Positions 1 through 11,235 are shown, counted from the stretch's first letter. The stretch: 64,000 bases of DNA from Hawksworthiomyces lignivorus (GCA_002917075.1 NTMA01000016.1:489268-553267), one strand, 5' to 3'. Notes: generated from the sequence alone by a model not told the origin. Numbers and translations: made by a program.

Positions 1-2796
1 GCACGGCCAACTATTCGGTAAGGCAAGACGGAGGTGAGAGCGAGAGATCGGTAGAGTTCGGAGGTGAAGAAATTGAAGAAATTGCGGCCATGACTGCTTA
101 GCTTCGGGGTCAGTAGTTGGGGATCATAACTGATAGACTGCTTTCAGTAGCCAAAGAGATTTTCCAACGCTGTCTGCAGCAGGCCGTTATTTCTTTATAC
201 GGTATGCAAATCGAATCATAAACGCTACTATAATTCAGTCTATGCTTATTCAACGAGGCTTCCAATTCGGGCTAGGAAGTTCATTGCGTGAAACGGTATC
301 AGCTCCACTTTGCCTGTTAGCCCCGCCTTTGTTTCGTTGCTTCGTTTGCTTATATATTCACCTCAGTCTCGTTTAACAGAGGATTTCTTCCTCAGACGTG
401 ACTCTAAATGGCGAGCAGTTTTGCGTCGGTGCATAGGCCTTCGCATAATTGTTCTTGGTGGTTGCATACAGCAAATACGCTGACCGCCTTGCTTTAAACC
501 CCAGACCAATAAAAGCCATATAAGCTGAAGAAGCTCTAGAAGCTCGAGGCAGAGAAAATAGAGAAGGCAGAGGTAGCAGACGCAGAAGAGGTAGCAGAGG
601 TATGAGAGGTAGTAGAGGCAGGAGAGCCAGGAGAGACAGGAGAGCAAATACGGATGGGCAGAAGGGTAGAAGGGCAGATGGTCAGAGAAAGCAGAAAACG
701 CGAAAAAACACCAAAAATGGCAAAATGAAAACGGAAAAAGAAAACAAAACAGAAAAAAGAAAACCACCAAAACCACTCCCGCCACCTAAATCACCCTGGC
801 CACCAAAACCAGTAACCTAAGTGCCGTGTATCATACATGAAACTTGGTGCAAAATCATGTCGAATTGAAAAAAGGGGTCTGCATAGAAATTAGCTTATTG
901 CTGTATTCAATTAGGCTATCTGTGGTGGACTGCATATTTTTGCTCTCCTACATGACAACGACATGGTCTAAGATACATCCTCCTTCGTTTCATCCTGTTA
1001 GACGCTTAAGGAAATGATAGGTGTAGAGAACGTGAAGAGGATGTGATAGGTGCACCCCCATTTCATCCTCTGAGCGCCGACACAGCGAGGGAAGCAATCA
1101 GTGGCTCTTGCTTTCTCCCGCAAAGCAATAGTATGCTAGCAGGCAATAATTGGTCCGAACATATTCTGCTCTTACCTGCGCCGGGAAAAGGGGCAGGTAC
1201 ATGGAATGCGTGCTTATTATAATATCACACCTTGTGTAGCGCGCTATGTTCTCAGAGCCCTTCACTACTCCAACATATCCGTCTTCAAGCTTTGCGCCAA
1301 CTACCATCATAGTTCTCGAAAGTAGCGCGGAAATTAGGCCAAGTACAGAGGCATTAAAATTCTCCATAAAACCTGCTATTTATCACCCACTTGCACGGCA
1401 GTCACCGGGATGTCCTACTCAATGCGTTGTCCAATGTCTTCGGCACCCAGCGTGAAGGACAGGACACGAACACCTACGGAGACAAGTAGACGCACACACC
1501 TGTGACCAAAGATAGCTGGGATAGGCGTACACATAACATCGTAGATACGTTTAATTTTATGTCTGTGGATGAATTCCACGTTTCGTAATGGTACAGTTGC
1601 CTACTGCGGGACAGACGCTGGGACGGAGAGGATCTTAGGTGGTAGCGGCATCGGATAATGGGTTGAGTGGGTTAGGCTACGTGAGTAACGTTTGAAATGA
1701 CGTTGCTAATAAGACTTGTGTGGAAGATGTGTGCTCATACGGGGCCTATATAGCGTTTGACCCGGTGCCATACAAGGTGCCATACAAGTCTGGCGCGGAA
1801 ATGGTGTTCTTACATAGGGTACTCGTCACGATAGTTTAATAGGAGAGGCTCTGTATTGGACATTAGGATAGGCATAAACAAATTTGTGGTGGTACGATAC
1901 GGCTTCGCTGCCAATGTTCGCTCTTGTCATTTAGTAAATTGAAAGATATAACTTAATTTAGACCTGCTACTTATGGTTGATCATAAGTCTATGTCATTGC
2001 AAATAGCTTTCGCTATAAATCGTGTACTCGTACAAGGTAACTTCTTGACTGTAAGTCTTATTTTGGCATTGGCTTTCTTAGCTAAAGATACTAGTACGGT
2101 GTAAGGGTACATAACACAGGGCGAGCAGGGATACTCCGCAATCATTACAGTCTTTTTTTTTTTTTTTCTTTTTTTTTCTTTTTGGTTTGACAAGGGCAAC
2201 TTTTAGCTATAAAATGCTACCATGATTAGGATGGATTGCCCTGGACCTGGAACTCCATAGGCTTACACCTCACCTCGTACTCGTACTTCGTACAGGTATC
2301 TACTAGGGTGCCGATACCGGTAATACCTATTGCGCTTTGTAAGTATTAGGCATATTCCCGGCTCAAGTAACATTTAAATCCTACACCAAACCTGATAATA
2401 AATATTTCTCACATTTGGTTTTCTTTTTTTTTTTTTATGGAACTTTTAACCTTATCAGCTGCAAAGGGATTATTGCTCACATTTCAGAAAGAAAATATCG
2501 AGTATGTTCTTGTGAACTCCTAGCTTGTTATGACATCACAGCTACGCAAAACTCGAAGATGATAGCACCAGTAGACGAAGTTTAATACGTCTTACAATCG
2601 ATACGAAAGATATCCAGATTCGAGAAAAGTCCTGCCCCTGGTGATGTGGACCATTGTCAGCAAAATCAAGGAAACAAAATAGTTGATGACGGCTCTCCAT
2701 ACGTTTATATCAAAAAAAAAAAAAAACGGAACAAACCATCTCCGTTTGGCGGCAAAAACATATCGGCTTTTATAAGAGAGACGCTTCTTTGTGCAG
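1..2796. other. Gene-free AT-rich left flank
   Basis: I see no supportable gene here. Open frames are short, lack recognisable domains and overlap low-complexity DNA. The stretch holds a purine-rich tract (about 521-770), a long T run near 2150-2182 and A/T runs near 2424 and 2710. The last few hundred bases must contain the promoter of the regulator that starts at 2797. The composition resembles gene-poor accessory DNA, but I did not measure base composition or RIP indices. Confidence 0.6.
521..770. repeat. Purine-rich low-complexity tract
   Basis: A degenerate A/G-rich tract built from GAAG, GGCAGAG, GTAGCAGAGG and GGAGAG-like words. Short frames on both strands across it are compositional artefacts rather than genes. 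Confidence 0.6.
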
Positions 2797-4911
2797 ATGG
2801 ACAATTCAACCCCCGACCGGATGTCTGCTAGTTCTCGGATACGAAAATCTCGCATCCATGTGTGCACTCAATGCCGCCGACAGAAACAGAAGTGCAACCG
2901 TCTTGTTCCTTGTTCGAACTGTATTCGTCGACGCATACCGCATCTCTGCCAACTGCTAGACCCAGAGGACAATCCATTGCCTCCAAGGATACTGACGCCT
3001 GCAGAAATTCTAGAACCGTCTTCTTTTCCGACAGTGCTATTAGCACCCACCCCAGCCCTAGCATTCACTCCCCCTGAGGGAGGAACTCCGAAGTCATCGA
3101 TGACCGATGATCCAACAGCAGCACCCCCAATAAACCCAACTCGAATAGGACATATCTGGAATTTCCGCGGAGCCCCATCCTACCATGGGAGCTCTTACTT
3201 TGGCCATCAGACTGCCGCCGATATGATTAATGTCGAGAGTGCTATTTTCCTACCTGAGACGCGTGGAGTGAGCAGTGGAAGCAGATCCCGAAATGTGCTC
3301 AATCGTTCTAGGGGAAGCGATAAAGGACCGTACTCGCACATCTGGGATTTGGTAAGCCACCTGCCTCGCCGGAAAGACAATGTGGACAAGCTCCTAGGCT
3401 TGTTTTTAGATGAGCTTAACCCTGTATACGATAGTCTGCATGAAGAGAGCTTCAGGGTCAACTATGACGCATTTTGGAATCGCAAATGGGGAGATGATGA
3501 TCTGACGGCTATTGACCTGCGATGGCTGTCCCTTCTCTTTATGGTATTGGCATTTGGAGAGCTCTTGGATTGCCCCCCAGACTGTTCTCCGGAGAAGCAG
3601 GCCGAGCATGAGGAGGCGTCTATTGGTTACTTCTGGGCTGCCAGGAAAACGCTGGTAATCGCGCCAACTTTTGCTGGGGAGAGTCCTGATCTCGTCAGAG
3701 CTGGAATTCTGGTCAGCCGCTACCTAATCTACTTTGGAAGAAAAAACGAGAGCTGGCTGACTTGTAGCTTTGCTGTTCGCATGGCTCAAGGTCAGGGCAT
3801 GCATATCGATGGGGAAAGCTGGTGTCTTCCTCCAAAGGTTCTCGAAACGAGGCGGCGCGTCTGGTGCGCTCTCTATGCTTTCGATCGATCCGTGTCTTTA
3901 GCAATTGGTCGCCCATATGCGATTACGGACAAGCACTGCATGCACATGAAGATTCGGAATATATGGGTCGACGACACACCTCGAGAAGAAGCCGGAAACG
4001 TCGAAGAGCGCCCACTGCATGACCCGACACCAAGCGTTTTTTACATTTATCAGCAAAAGCTCGCAGCGCTTCTCGGCCACGTTCACGACGAGTGCTTTGG
4101 CTTAAATCCCCTGGACAATTCATACAACACATACGCCAAAGTTCTGAATCTTGACCGCATTCTCCTCGACTGGGCCGAATCGTTGCCCCCTTATTTTCGC
4201 CTCGAAGATACCGACTGCTCTCTGGATTCCGCCAGACCGTATCTGAGCTGGCAGAGAATATATCTACACTCAGGCTTTCACTTTGCGCGCATTACGCTCC
4301 ACAGACCCTTCGTTTTTCTTGATTCCATCACAGATCAGTTTAAATACAGCCGGGATGCGTGTATCAACTCGGCATGCGCCGATCTCAAATTCAAGCTCGT
4401 CTTCAAAAGTCAGACCATGGGAGATAGGCTACGCGCCGGTATCGCTATGCACAATCTTTTCAATAGCGCCCTTGTCCTCGGCATCATCGCGATACGCAAC
4501 CCGACATCATATCAGACCACGGCAATCTTGCAGGATCTTGTAGTATACTGTGAGAAGCAGAACGCCGATCCGTGGACGAACGAGTTCGTCCTTGCTGAAG
4601 TCAAGGTCATCGAGCTATGCATCGCCACCGCTCGCAAGTCCAGACGAGACACCGTCCCCCAGGAGCGCCAAATTAGAACTCCGGCTACAAGCGCAGAAGA
4701 TGTGATTTTGCAGTCGCCTGAGCCTGTGCCACAGTCAAGAGTAGTGGCACCGACCCGTGACGCCTGTACAAATGCGTCTGATGGCCCTGGAAGAATGGAG
4801 ATTGGCGCAAATTGGCTTGATCGCTGGCTTGGTCCGACTTGGCATTTCCCAGAGCCTCTTGATTATCACTTGTGGGAGGACCTCGTCAATACTCTTCAGC
4901 CATGCCAGTAA
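2797..4911 (+). CDS. Zn2Cys6 fungal transcription factor
   Basis: Predicted 704-residue nuclear regulator, single exon. The Zn(II)2Cys6 binuclear cluster is at the N-terminus: Cys23, Cys26, Cys33, Cys39, Cys42 and Cys51 in C-X2-C-X6-C-X5-C-X2-C-X8-C spacing, with basic residues between. A fungal-specific transcription factor domain (middle homology region) follows from about residue 190 to 500, including segments such as RRVWCALYAFDRSVSLAIGR. I start at the ATG at 2797 because the open frame before it begins with a non-ATG codon. It is the first gene of a five-gene cluster whose two divergent promoters share a CCG-containing 15-mer, so I infer it is the pathway-specific activator. The target compound is unknown. 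Family assignment is firm; the cluster role is inference. Confidence 0.92.
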   Translation: MDNSTPDRMSASSRIRKSRIHVCTQCRRQKQKCNRLVPCSNCIRRRIPHLCQLLDPEDNPLPPRILTPAEILEPSSFPTVLLAPTPALAFTPPEGGTPKSSMTDDPTAAPPINPTRIGHIWNFRGAPSYHGSSYFGHQTAADMINVESAIFLPETRGVSSGSRSRNVLNRSRGSDKGPYSHIWDLVSHLPRRKDNVDKLLGLFLDELNPVYDSLHEESFRVNYDAFWNRKWGDDDLTAIDLRWLSLLFMVLAFGELLDCPPDCSPEKQAEHEEASIGYFWAARKTLVIAPTFAGESPDLVRAGILVSRYLIYFGRKNESWLTCSFAVRMAQGQGMHIDGESWCLPPKVLETRRRVWCALYAFDRSVSLAIGRPYAITDKHCMHMKIRNIWVDDTPREEAGNVEERPLHDPTPSVFYIYQQKLAALLGHVHDECFGLNPLDNSYNTYAKVLNLDRILLDWAESLPPYFRLEDTDCSLDSARPYLSWQRIYLHSGFHFARITLHRPFVFLDSITDQFKYSRDACINSACADLKFKLVFKSQTMGDRLRAGIAMHNLFNSALVLGIIAIRNPTSYQTTAILQDLVVYCEKQNADPWTNEFVLAEVKVIELCIATARKSRRDTVPQERQIRTPATSAEDVILQSPEPVPQSRVVAPTRDACTNASDGPGRMEIGANWLDRWLGPTWHFPEPLDYHLWEDLVNTLQPCQ

Positions 4912-5065
4912 TGTTAACATTGTACGTAATACTAGGTACACTAATAATTACCAATTGCACTGTGCACACAGTGGACCTGGTCACCCCCCGTCACCCCCCC
5001 CCTCTCCTTTTATTTTCCCGGTTTAACAGAACACGAATACGTTCTCTGAACTTTTTAAGATTCAC

Positions 5066-6241
5066 TCATGCTTCAGCAGCAATGCTATTGGTTAAGGTTC
5101 CTATTCCCCCGCTAATGCTAACTCTGACCTCCGCACCCTCCTTCAAATAGAGTGGTGGGTTGTGGCTATGTCCTATTCCCGAAGGCGTGCCTGTCAGGAT
5201 AATGGAGCCCTTAGGCAGAGTTGTTCCCTGTATCTCTGTTAACATGCGTCTTTGACCTCTAAATTATACGACCAACACGTACCCTAGAACAGTAAGAAAT
5301 GATCTCCGGCACGGAAAATATCATCTCTGCTGTTGAGCTATCCTGCAGCGTCTTTCCGTTGACAGTTGTTTTGAGCAATAAGTTTGATATATCGGTGAGC
5401 TTCTTTGCCGAAACCAGTGTCGGGCCGAGAGGGCAGAAGCCGTCGTAGCCTTTGGCGTAGCCCCACTGTAAGATGCCTGCCTGGACATCTCTAGCAGTCA
5501 CATCATTTCCTAATGTGTATCCGAGGACATATTCCATTGCTGAAGCTTCGTCAACGTTCTTGCAGTCCTTTCCGAGTACTACGGCGAGCTCGCATTCTCC
5601 GTCGACTGCGTCTCCTGCTGTCTTGGGAAGCAGGATAGGCTCTGATGGGTCTAGAACGCAAGCTGGTGCTTTCATAAAAACTTCTGGTACTTTTGGAATT
5701 TCGCCCTTCATTTCTTTCTTTTCCCGGTCTCAGCAATTAGCTCTTAGAGTGGCCGTAAGTGATAGGTCACTCACAACGTGGTCTTTGTAGTTCATTCCGA
5801 TGCACCGCACCACTCCGGATTCTCTACCAGAAATGGGGGACAGAAGCTATGTCAAATTTGGTCAGATGCTTATTCCAGATATTTCGAATGCTGGCTGCAG
5901 CTTCACTGGTGATTCTCACCTTCTTGATAATCACCACTTCGCCCGTAAAGGCCGCATCATCATCCAGCGCAGATGAAGCACTGAGAACCTTCACAGACAC
6001 CGGCTTGCCGGCAACTAACGCAAGGCCAACTATAATAATCGGTTAGAACTCCACACCACAGCGTAGCAGCGCTATCAGTTTCTATGACCTAACCATCAAT
6101 GCTGCTGTCCTCTGGCTCGCCACACAGCTCTCTGCCATCATCGGCAATGAAGCGGACAAATCGGTCCCAGACCTATGATAAATGAGTCCCTCTGTAATTC
6201 AACTCAAGCTTTTTCATTATACTCACGGGATTAGAAGCCAT
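5066..6241 (-). CDS. Fumarylacetoacetate hydrolase (FAH) family protein
   Basis: Six-exon model: 6241-6227, 6172-6094, 6029-5920, 5846-5775, 5717-5283, 5227-5066, giving 290 residues. Exons join in frame to read GMNYKDHV then KEM, as in the FAH superfamily (fumarylacetoacetase, acylpyruvases, fumarylpyruvate hydrolase, HpcE-like isomerases). These enzymes cleave C-C bonds in beta-diketo acids with a divalent metal. The acidic metal-binding positions appear in DGECELAVVLGKD and GNDVTARD; the C-terminal signature is LTGTPSGIG. The first exon is only 15 bp, which automated annotation easily misses. It is divergently transcribed from the MFS gene, sharing a 529-bp promoter. The length matches short FAHD-type enzymes rather than true fumarylacetoacetase (about 420 residues), so the substrate is open; acylpyruvate-like compounds are a reasonable guess. 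Confidence 0.88.
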
Positions 6242-6515
6242 TTCTCTTCCCTCTGAATCAAATAAATCAAAGTGAATTACTGCTGTTTTGCTGGTCCAGA
6301 ACACCGATTAGGCAACTTTACCATACGGGTTAAGCGGAATGATAACAAATGCGAAGGAACAGTCTTTATAATGTTTTCCCATGAAGATAGGAAGACGGCA
6401 TCTAATCGAAGTCATTAAAAAAAAATTAAAAAAAAAAAAGACCCAATATCTTGATTTCGGTTTCGTTACATCTGTTGACAACAATGTCCGATGATTATTA
6501 CCGGGGTGTTACAAT

Positions 6516-6530
6516 CCGCCGACGCTACGG
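6516..6530. promoter_or_regulatory. Candidate cluster operator, CCG-N6-CGG (copy 1)
   Basis: The 15-mer CCGCCGACGCTACGG lies in the divergent promoter between the FAH gene (start 6241) and the MFS gene (start 6771). It contains an everted CCG-ACGCTA-CGG pair, a typical half-site layout for Zn2Cys6 proteins. The identical 15-mer occurs in the other divergent promoter of the cluster. Assignment to the regulator at 2797 is inference. Confidence 0.6.
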
Positions 6531-6770
6531 CTTTGGGATGCACTAATACCACGCTTATCATGATAAAGAGACGTACTACTGTAAGTTGCAGGACGCGACT
6601 TGCATATACTACCTAGCGATAAGCATATTAAAAATTAAGTTATTAAAAAGCATGGAGATGGCCTTATTATTTTTAACCAGAGACCCTACGAACTCCATGT
6701 CCCGTCTAACCACGGATCATCTTGCAACTCACACTCCTGTCTACTTCCTCTTCACCAACATTCTTTAGCC

Positions 6771-8441
6771 ATGGAGCATGACGATAAACGAGATGCCTTT
6801 GCAGGCGAGAACGGCATTTCTGACAACACTTCGGGAGACGCAGATCTGATGTATATCGACCCAGCACGCGAGAAGAAGCTCGTGAGGAAGCTAGACCTCT
6901 ACATTGCGCCGGTATTGACGCTGACCTTTCTTGCCGCGTACCTGGACCGCGCCAATATCGGCAATGCTGCATCGGCTGGAATGACTCAAGACCTGGGCAT
7001 GTCTGCTGGTCAACTGGGCAGTATGTGAACTCCAGACCTAGCGAAAGCCTACAGCTGTCACCAGCAGAGCTACTGCTGACATGAAGATTAGATTCTGTAA
7101 CCCTTTTCTATGCAACTTATGTATTTTTTGAGATCCCATTTTCTCTTCTGATGAAAAAGTTAAGGCCGAGTGAGTTAATCTTGTCTCCTTCGAGTAACAC
7201 CCAACATCACTAACCACGAATGAGTACATAGGCAAGCTTATCCCAGCCTTGATCTTCTGCTGGTCTGTTGTCATTATTGGCACTGGATTCATGCACAACA
7301 CTAGCCAGATGTATGCTAGCAGGTTGCTTCTTGGCTTTTTCGAGGCTGGCATGTTTCCCTGCATGGCTCTCTATCTCAGTACGTTTTATAAGCCTGCCGA
7401 GCAAGCTATTCGAGTATCATACCTTCTTGTCGCTGCTGCTTTATCAGGAGGTTTTGGTGGACTATTCGCCTATGCTCTCCTCAAACTAGACGGCAGGGCC
7501 GGCCTTGCTGGCTGGAGATGGCTGTTCATTGTGGAAGGAATAATCTCTTGTTTTATCGCCCTGTTTATTGCAATTGCCCTCCCCGACACCTACGAGACCG
7601 CTCGATTTCTCAACGAAGACGACAGAAAGATTATGCGGATAAGAGCTGAACAAACGAAACAATACAACGGAGAGCAAAAGTTCAACTGGACGGATGTTAA
7701 AAACGCATTCTTGGACATTAAACTATACATCAGCTGCTGGAGCCAATTCTGGGGCGACATCTGCTCCTTTGGACTCTCTACCTTCCTGCCACTGATCATC
7801 AAGTCTTTTGGCTATGATACCGTCACAACACAGGTTTACACCATCCCAGTGTACATCAGCGCCGCAATCATTTTCGTTTTCGTCTCCTGGTTGTCTGACA
7901 AATTCAACAGGCGTGTCATGTTCATGCTACCAGCGGTTATTGTTACAGCAGTAGGATACGCGGTCAATATCGCAAGCGACAAGAAGGGCGTTTTGTATTT
8001 CTCAACTTTCTTGATTGCGCCTGGTATTTATATCATTCTGGGTCTGAACGCAACTTGGCTTCTTAATTGCCACGCACCATACTATAAGCGTGCCACGGCA
8101 ATCGGACTAAACCAGTCTCTTGGAAACAGTGCGGGCACCGTGGTAAGTAAACATTCAGAAACGTAAATGCGTGTGCGTGTGTTTCTACAGAGATGGCTAA
8201 CTAATATTTTTTCCTCCAGGTTGGCCAAATCTTCAAGACTACGGTGAACGGAAAATACTTATTCGGTCTAAGCTTCTCGCTAGGTTCAATTATTTTAGCG
8301 GGAGTTGGACACATAACGCTTCTACTTTACCTGCGTGCACAGAACAGCAAGCGTGATCGCCTCACCGCGGAGGAGAAGCAGTACGAAATTGAGCATGGAA
8401 AAGGCGGCGATTTCCACCCTGACTACAGATATACTTATTAG
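6771..8441 (+). CDS. MFS transporter, anion:cation symporter (Dal5/allantoate permease) type
   Basis: Four exons, 6771-7020, 7092-7169, 7232-8142 and 8220-8441, give a 486-residue plasma-membrane carrier. The splices read through QLGNSVTLFYATYVFFEIP, LRPSKLIPALIF and GTVVGQIFKTT, all normal for the ACS family, which imports organic anions such as allantoate, nicotinate, vitamins or tartrate. Visible family marks are the N-terminal KLDLYIAPVLTLTFLAAYLDRANIGNA and the central segment FIVEGIISCFIALFIAIALPD. About 12 membrane segments are expected. It is divergent from the FAH gene and probably co-regulated with it, and is the likely importer of the cluster's substrate. The specific substrate cannot be read from sequence. 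Confidence 0.92.
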
Positions 8442-8745
8442 AGCAATAGGCGGATTGTGGCTCGGGCTGGCTTACTTTGAAGGTTGTGCTTTTGGAATTT
8501 TACATATCCAGATGTAAGACGGTTAGATCACTCTAATAACGCCAACCTTAAATACCGAGAAAACCTAAGAGGCCATGGCGTTCAACTACATGACCTAAAA
8601 TCCTTGTAAGTTAGTTGTGTTCTATTTATGATTCTCTATTGAAGAAATAATACGTCGGCCTAGTTCGTTCAGTTATTATGTGAAGACATCGTTTTGAGCT
8701 GCTGACATCGCTGTGGTCAAGCAAATAGCCAAACAATCTCTACTA

Positions 8746-9540
8746 TTATACCTGAACCCATTCTATAATACACTTCCATATATCTAGTCCATCATGCTTT
8801 AGACCTGCTTTTTCTACAAGCTTCTTTTTACTATCTTCTTCGCCAAGTCCCAAAGTATTACTGTTTACATATCCAGAGTCAACGCTCGAGTCGGCAAGCA
8901 AAAGATGCTGCATTAACTCGCCGGTCATCTCTGGATGTCCTTGAAAAGTTAAAACATTCCCATTATTCGACATGAGAATCTGATTATTCTCAGCGAGCGG
9001 TATGAAACTCGGCTGGCAAATTAAGACCGCACGCTGATGAAATTCGTGTATTTGCAACTCGGATGGCTTGTTGAAAAAATTTCGACCGCGCTCTGTTAAC
9101 GAAACCGTCGTAACTGCCAGCTATCATTTCATTAGCTTTTGCTTTGATCTGCTCGTGTAAACCAGGTGGCAACGTACTTCTGGCTCTGCGAGGTAACCTA
9201 AGGCGCCTCCGAGAGTTTCTGCCGTGGTCTGGTGTCCTAAGCAGATACATACAACCTTCTGGTCTGGGTGATCAGAGTACAGATTTTTTTCAAAGTCGAC
9301 CAATCTCTTCATCCACGGAGCATCTTTAGGAGGTATCTTCGTGCCGCCACCGATGACAATCAAATCATAGCGATGGTCGGGCCCGATAGAAGGAAGTTTA
9401 GGATCCAAGATACCATTAACAACCTCAACGATTGACCCAGGAGCCAATTTCTCAAATATCGCCTCATAGCTCTCTCGCATTAATCGCAGGGGCACTGGAT
9501 CATCAGTGTTGATGATAACTGCTACTCGAAAGGGGGCCAT
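8746..9540 (-). CDS. Stand-alone class I glutamine amidotransferase-like protein
   Basis: Two exons (9540-9178 and 9120-8746, intron 57 bp) encode 245 residues. The triad of class I GATases is visible: nucleophile Cys100 in ICLGHQ, and His183 and Glu185 in FQGHPEM. There is no synthase partner domain. The overall form matches the GMP-synthase-like GATase1 group that includes plant gamma-glutamyl peptidase GGP1. Members are thought to hydrolyse gamma-glutamyl bonds or release ammonia. The frame LTERGRNFFNKPSELQIHEFHQRAV is typical of this group. It is divergent from the D-2-hydroxyacid dehydrogenase gene and shares a 644-bp promoter carrying the repeated GCTACGG motif. A role in hydrolysing a gamma-glutamyl conjugate of the cluster substrate is speculation. 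Confidence 0.88.
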
Positions 9541-9771
9541 GGTGTTTGGTCAAGTGGAGCATAAGTTGCCGTCCTTAGTGTTCTTGGCTTCGCTATTAAA
9601 CTACAATGTGTTTAAGACTTATACTTCCAGTGCTTAGTTCCGGTGGTATTCTTAAGCTTGAATCATAGGAGCGCCCTCCAACTTCGTAGGATAAGGAAGT
9701 TTGGAAGGCTTACAATCTGTCTCCACAATTGATACAATAAATAGCTGTGATTAGTAGTTCATACTGAGCTG

Positions 9772-9810
9772 CCGCCGACGCTACGGAGAATGCTACGGAA
9801 GACGCTACGG
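9772..9810. promoter_or_regulatory. Candidate cluster operator (copy 2) with three GCTACGG repeats at 12-bp spacing
   Basis: CCGCCGACGCTACGG recurs at 9772-9786, identical to the copy at 6516-6530. It opens a tandem array in which GCTACGG starts at 9780, 9792 and 9804, exactly 12 bp apart, with a second GACGCTACGG at 9801-9810. It lies between the divergent starts at 9540 and 10185. The 12-bp phasing and CGG half-sites suggest cooperative binding by a Zn2Cys6 dimer. Confidence 0.62.
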
Positions 9811-10184
9811 AAAATGTGACGCTGCACGGTACGAGTACAGAGAGTGATCGGAAATTTTAAAACAGTGTATGTCGTTGATCGTATTCTTCTTCCCAGAGAT
9901 ACGCGACATTGCTAAACTACCGGATAGCGCCGACTAAAGGCACCTATGTCGGACTGTTAATACAAGGCAGTTACTGATGATAACGCTGCTGAAAAACAAA
10001 GATATCTTTTTGAAAAGCAGATAATAAAAAGTCGACAAAAATAATGGCGGGTCGTCTCTTTATACGTCTGCTTGAGTTAGCTAACCAGATATTGTGTTCT
10101 GTTGTTGCTATATGAGTGCTATGTGAATTAACTCAAAGACATCTCTTTAACCAAAGGCGTACCTGAAAGCTTGAAGCGGTCAGA

Positions 10185-11235
10185 ATGATTTGTGCTATTC
10201 CCCGATCCGGAGGCCAACACAGAGTCGTCTGCTTAGATGCAGTACTTTGTCCGGTTCCAAAATTCGACTTCCCTCACGAGTATGTCGAATATGAGAATAC
10301 GATAGGGGAGGATCTGATTATAGAGCGCGTGAAAGACGCCACTATTGTCATAACCACTCGCGCCTGGATGTCTTCGCGTACCATAAGTCACTGCCCACGG
10401 CTGGAACTCATCGCTCTTATGGCAGTCGGCTATGACATTATCGATATGAAGGCGTGCCACGAGAGGAAAATTACCGTTTGCAATTCTCCAGCTGCTTCTG
10501 TCGAATCTGTAGCTGAGCATGCCTTCGCACTGTACTTTGCCGCAAAACGGAAAGTAATAGAGCTGCACAATATGGTTCTCGAAGGAGAGGAATGGCCGCG
10601 GAAAAAAAATGGCTTTTTCCGATATACCCACTTGCCCAGAGTCTCCAGAAATGAGAAACTGGGCATCGTCGGCTACGGGGCACTTGGTACGTTTTATCCT
10701 AGGATTTCGGAAATAGAGTGAGTTAAGTAACTAAATACAAAATTTAGGTAAGCGGATTGAGGCCGTCGGCATTGCTCTGGGGATGCAGGTGGTCGTTGCA
10801 GAACGCAAAGGAGTTCCCAAAGCATCTACTCGAGCTGGAAGAATACCATTCTCCGATGCTCTGGCAGAATGTACCGTTCTGGTGGTTGGCTGCCCCTTGG
10901 ATCAGGAATCACGAGGCATGTTCACCGATGCTGAGTTTCAACAGATGCGGCAAGACAGTATTTTTATCAATGTTGCACGTGGAGGAATCGTGGATGAGGC
11001 GTCTTTGCTCAAGGCGCTGAACAGTGGTTGGATATCGAGCGCAGCGACGGACGTGTTTGCGACTGAGCCAGCAACATTAACGTCAACACCACTTACCCAG
11101 CATTGTCCGGTCAACTTGACACTCTCGCCACATTGCGCGTGGTACGCAGACTCAAGTCTTGAAACACTTCAAATATTAATCAAACAAACAGTAGAAAGCT
11201 ACATAGCTGGGAAGCCTTGTAATATAGTAACATAA
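10185..11235 (+). CDS. D-isomer-specific 2-hydroxyacid dehydrogenase
   Basis: Two exons (10185-10686, 10748-11235) encode 329 residues, the usual length for the family that reversibly reduces 2-oxo acids with NAD(P)H (glycerate, D-lactate, formate and phosphoglycerate dehydrogenases). The Rossmann motif GYGALG is at residues 163-168 and is completed by the splice. Catalytic Arg (NVARGGIVDE), Glu (DVFATEP) and His (LSPHCAWYA) are all present. It is closest in feel to hydroxypyruvate/glyoxylate reductases, but the substrate is not determinable. In the cluster it could reduce a 2-oxo acid such as pyruvate or hydroxypyruvate released by the FAH enzyme; that link is inference. Confidence 0.9.

Noticed and set aside
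363..820. Overlapping frames on both strands in the left flank
   Set aside because: They arise from a purine/pyrimidine-biased tract, have no domain and look like low complexity.
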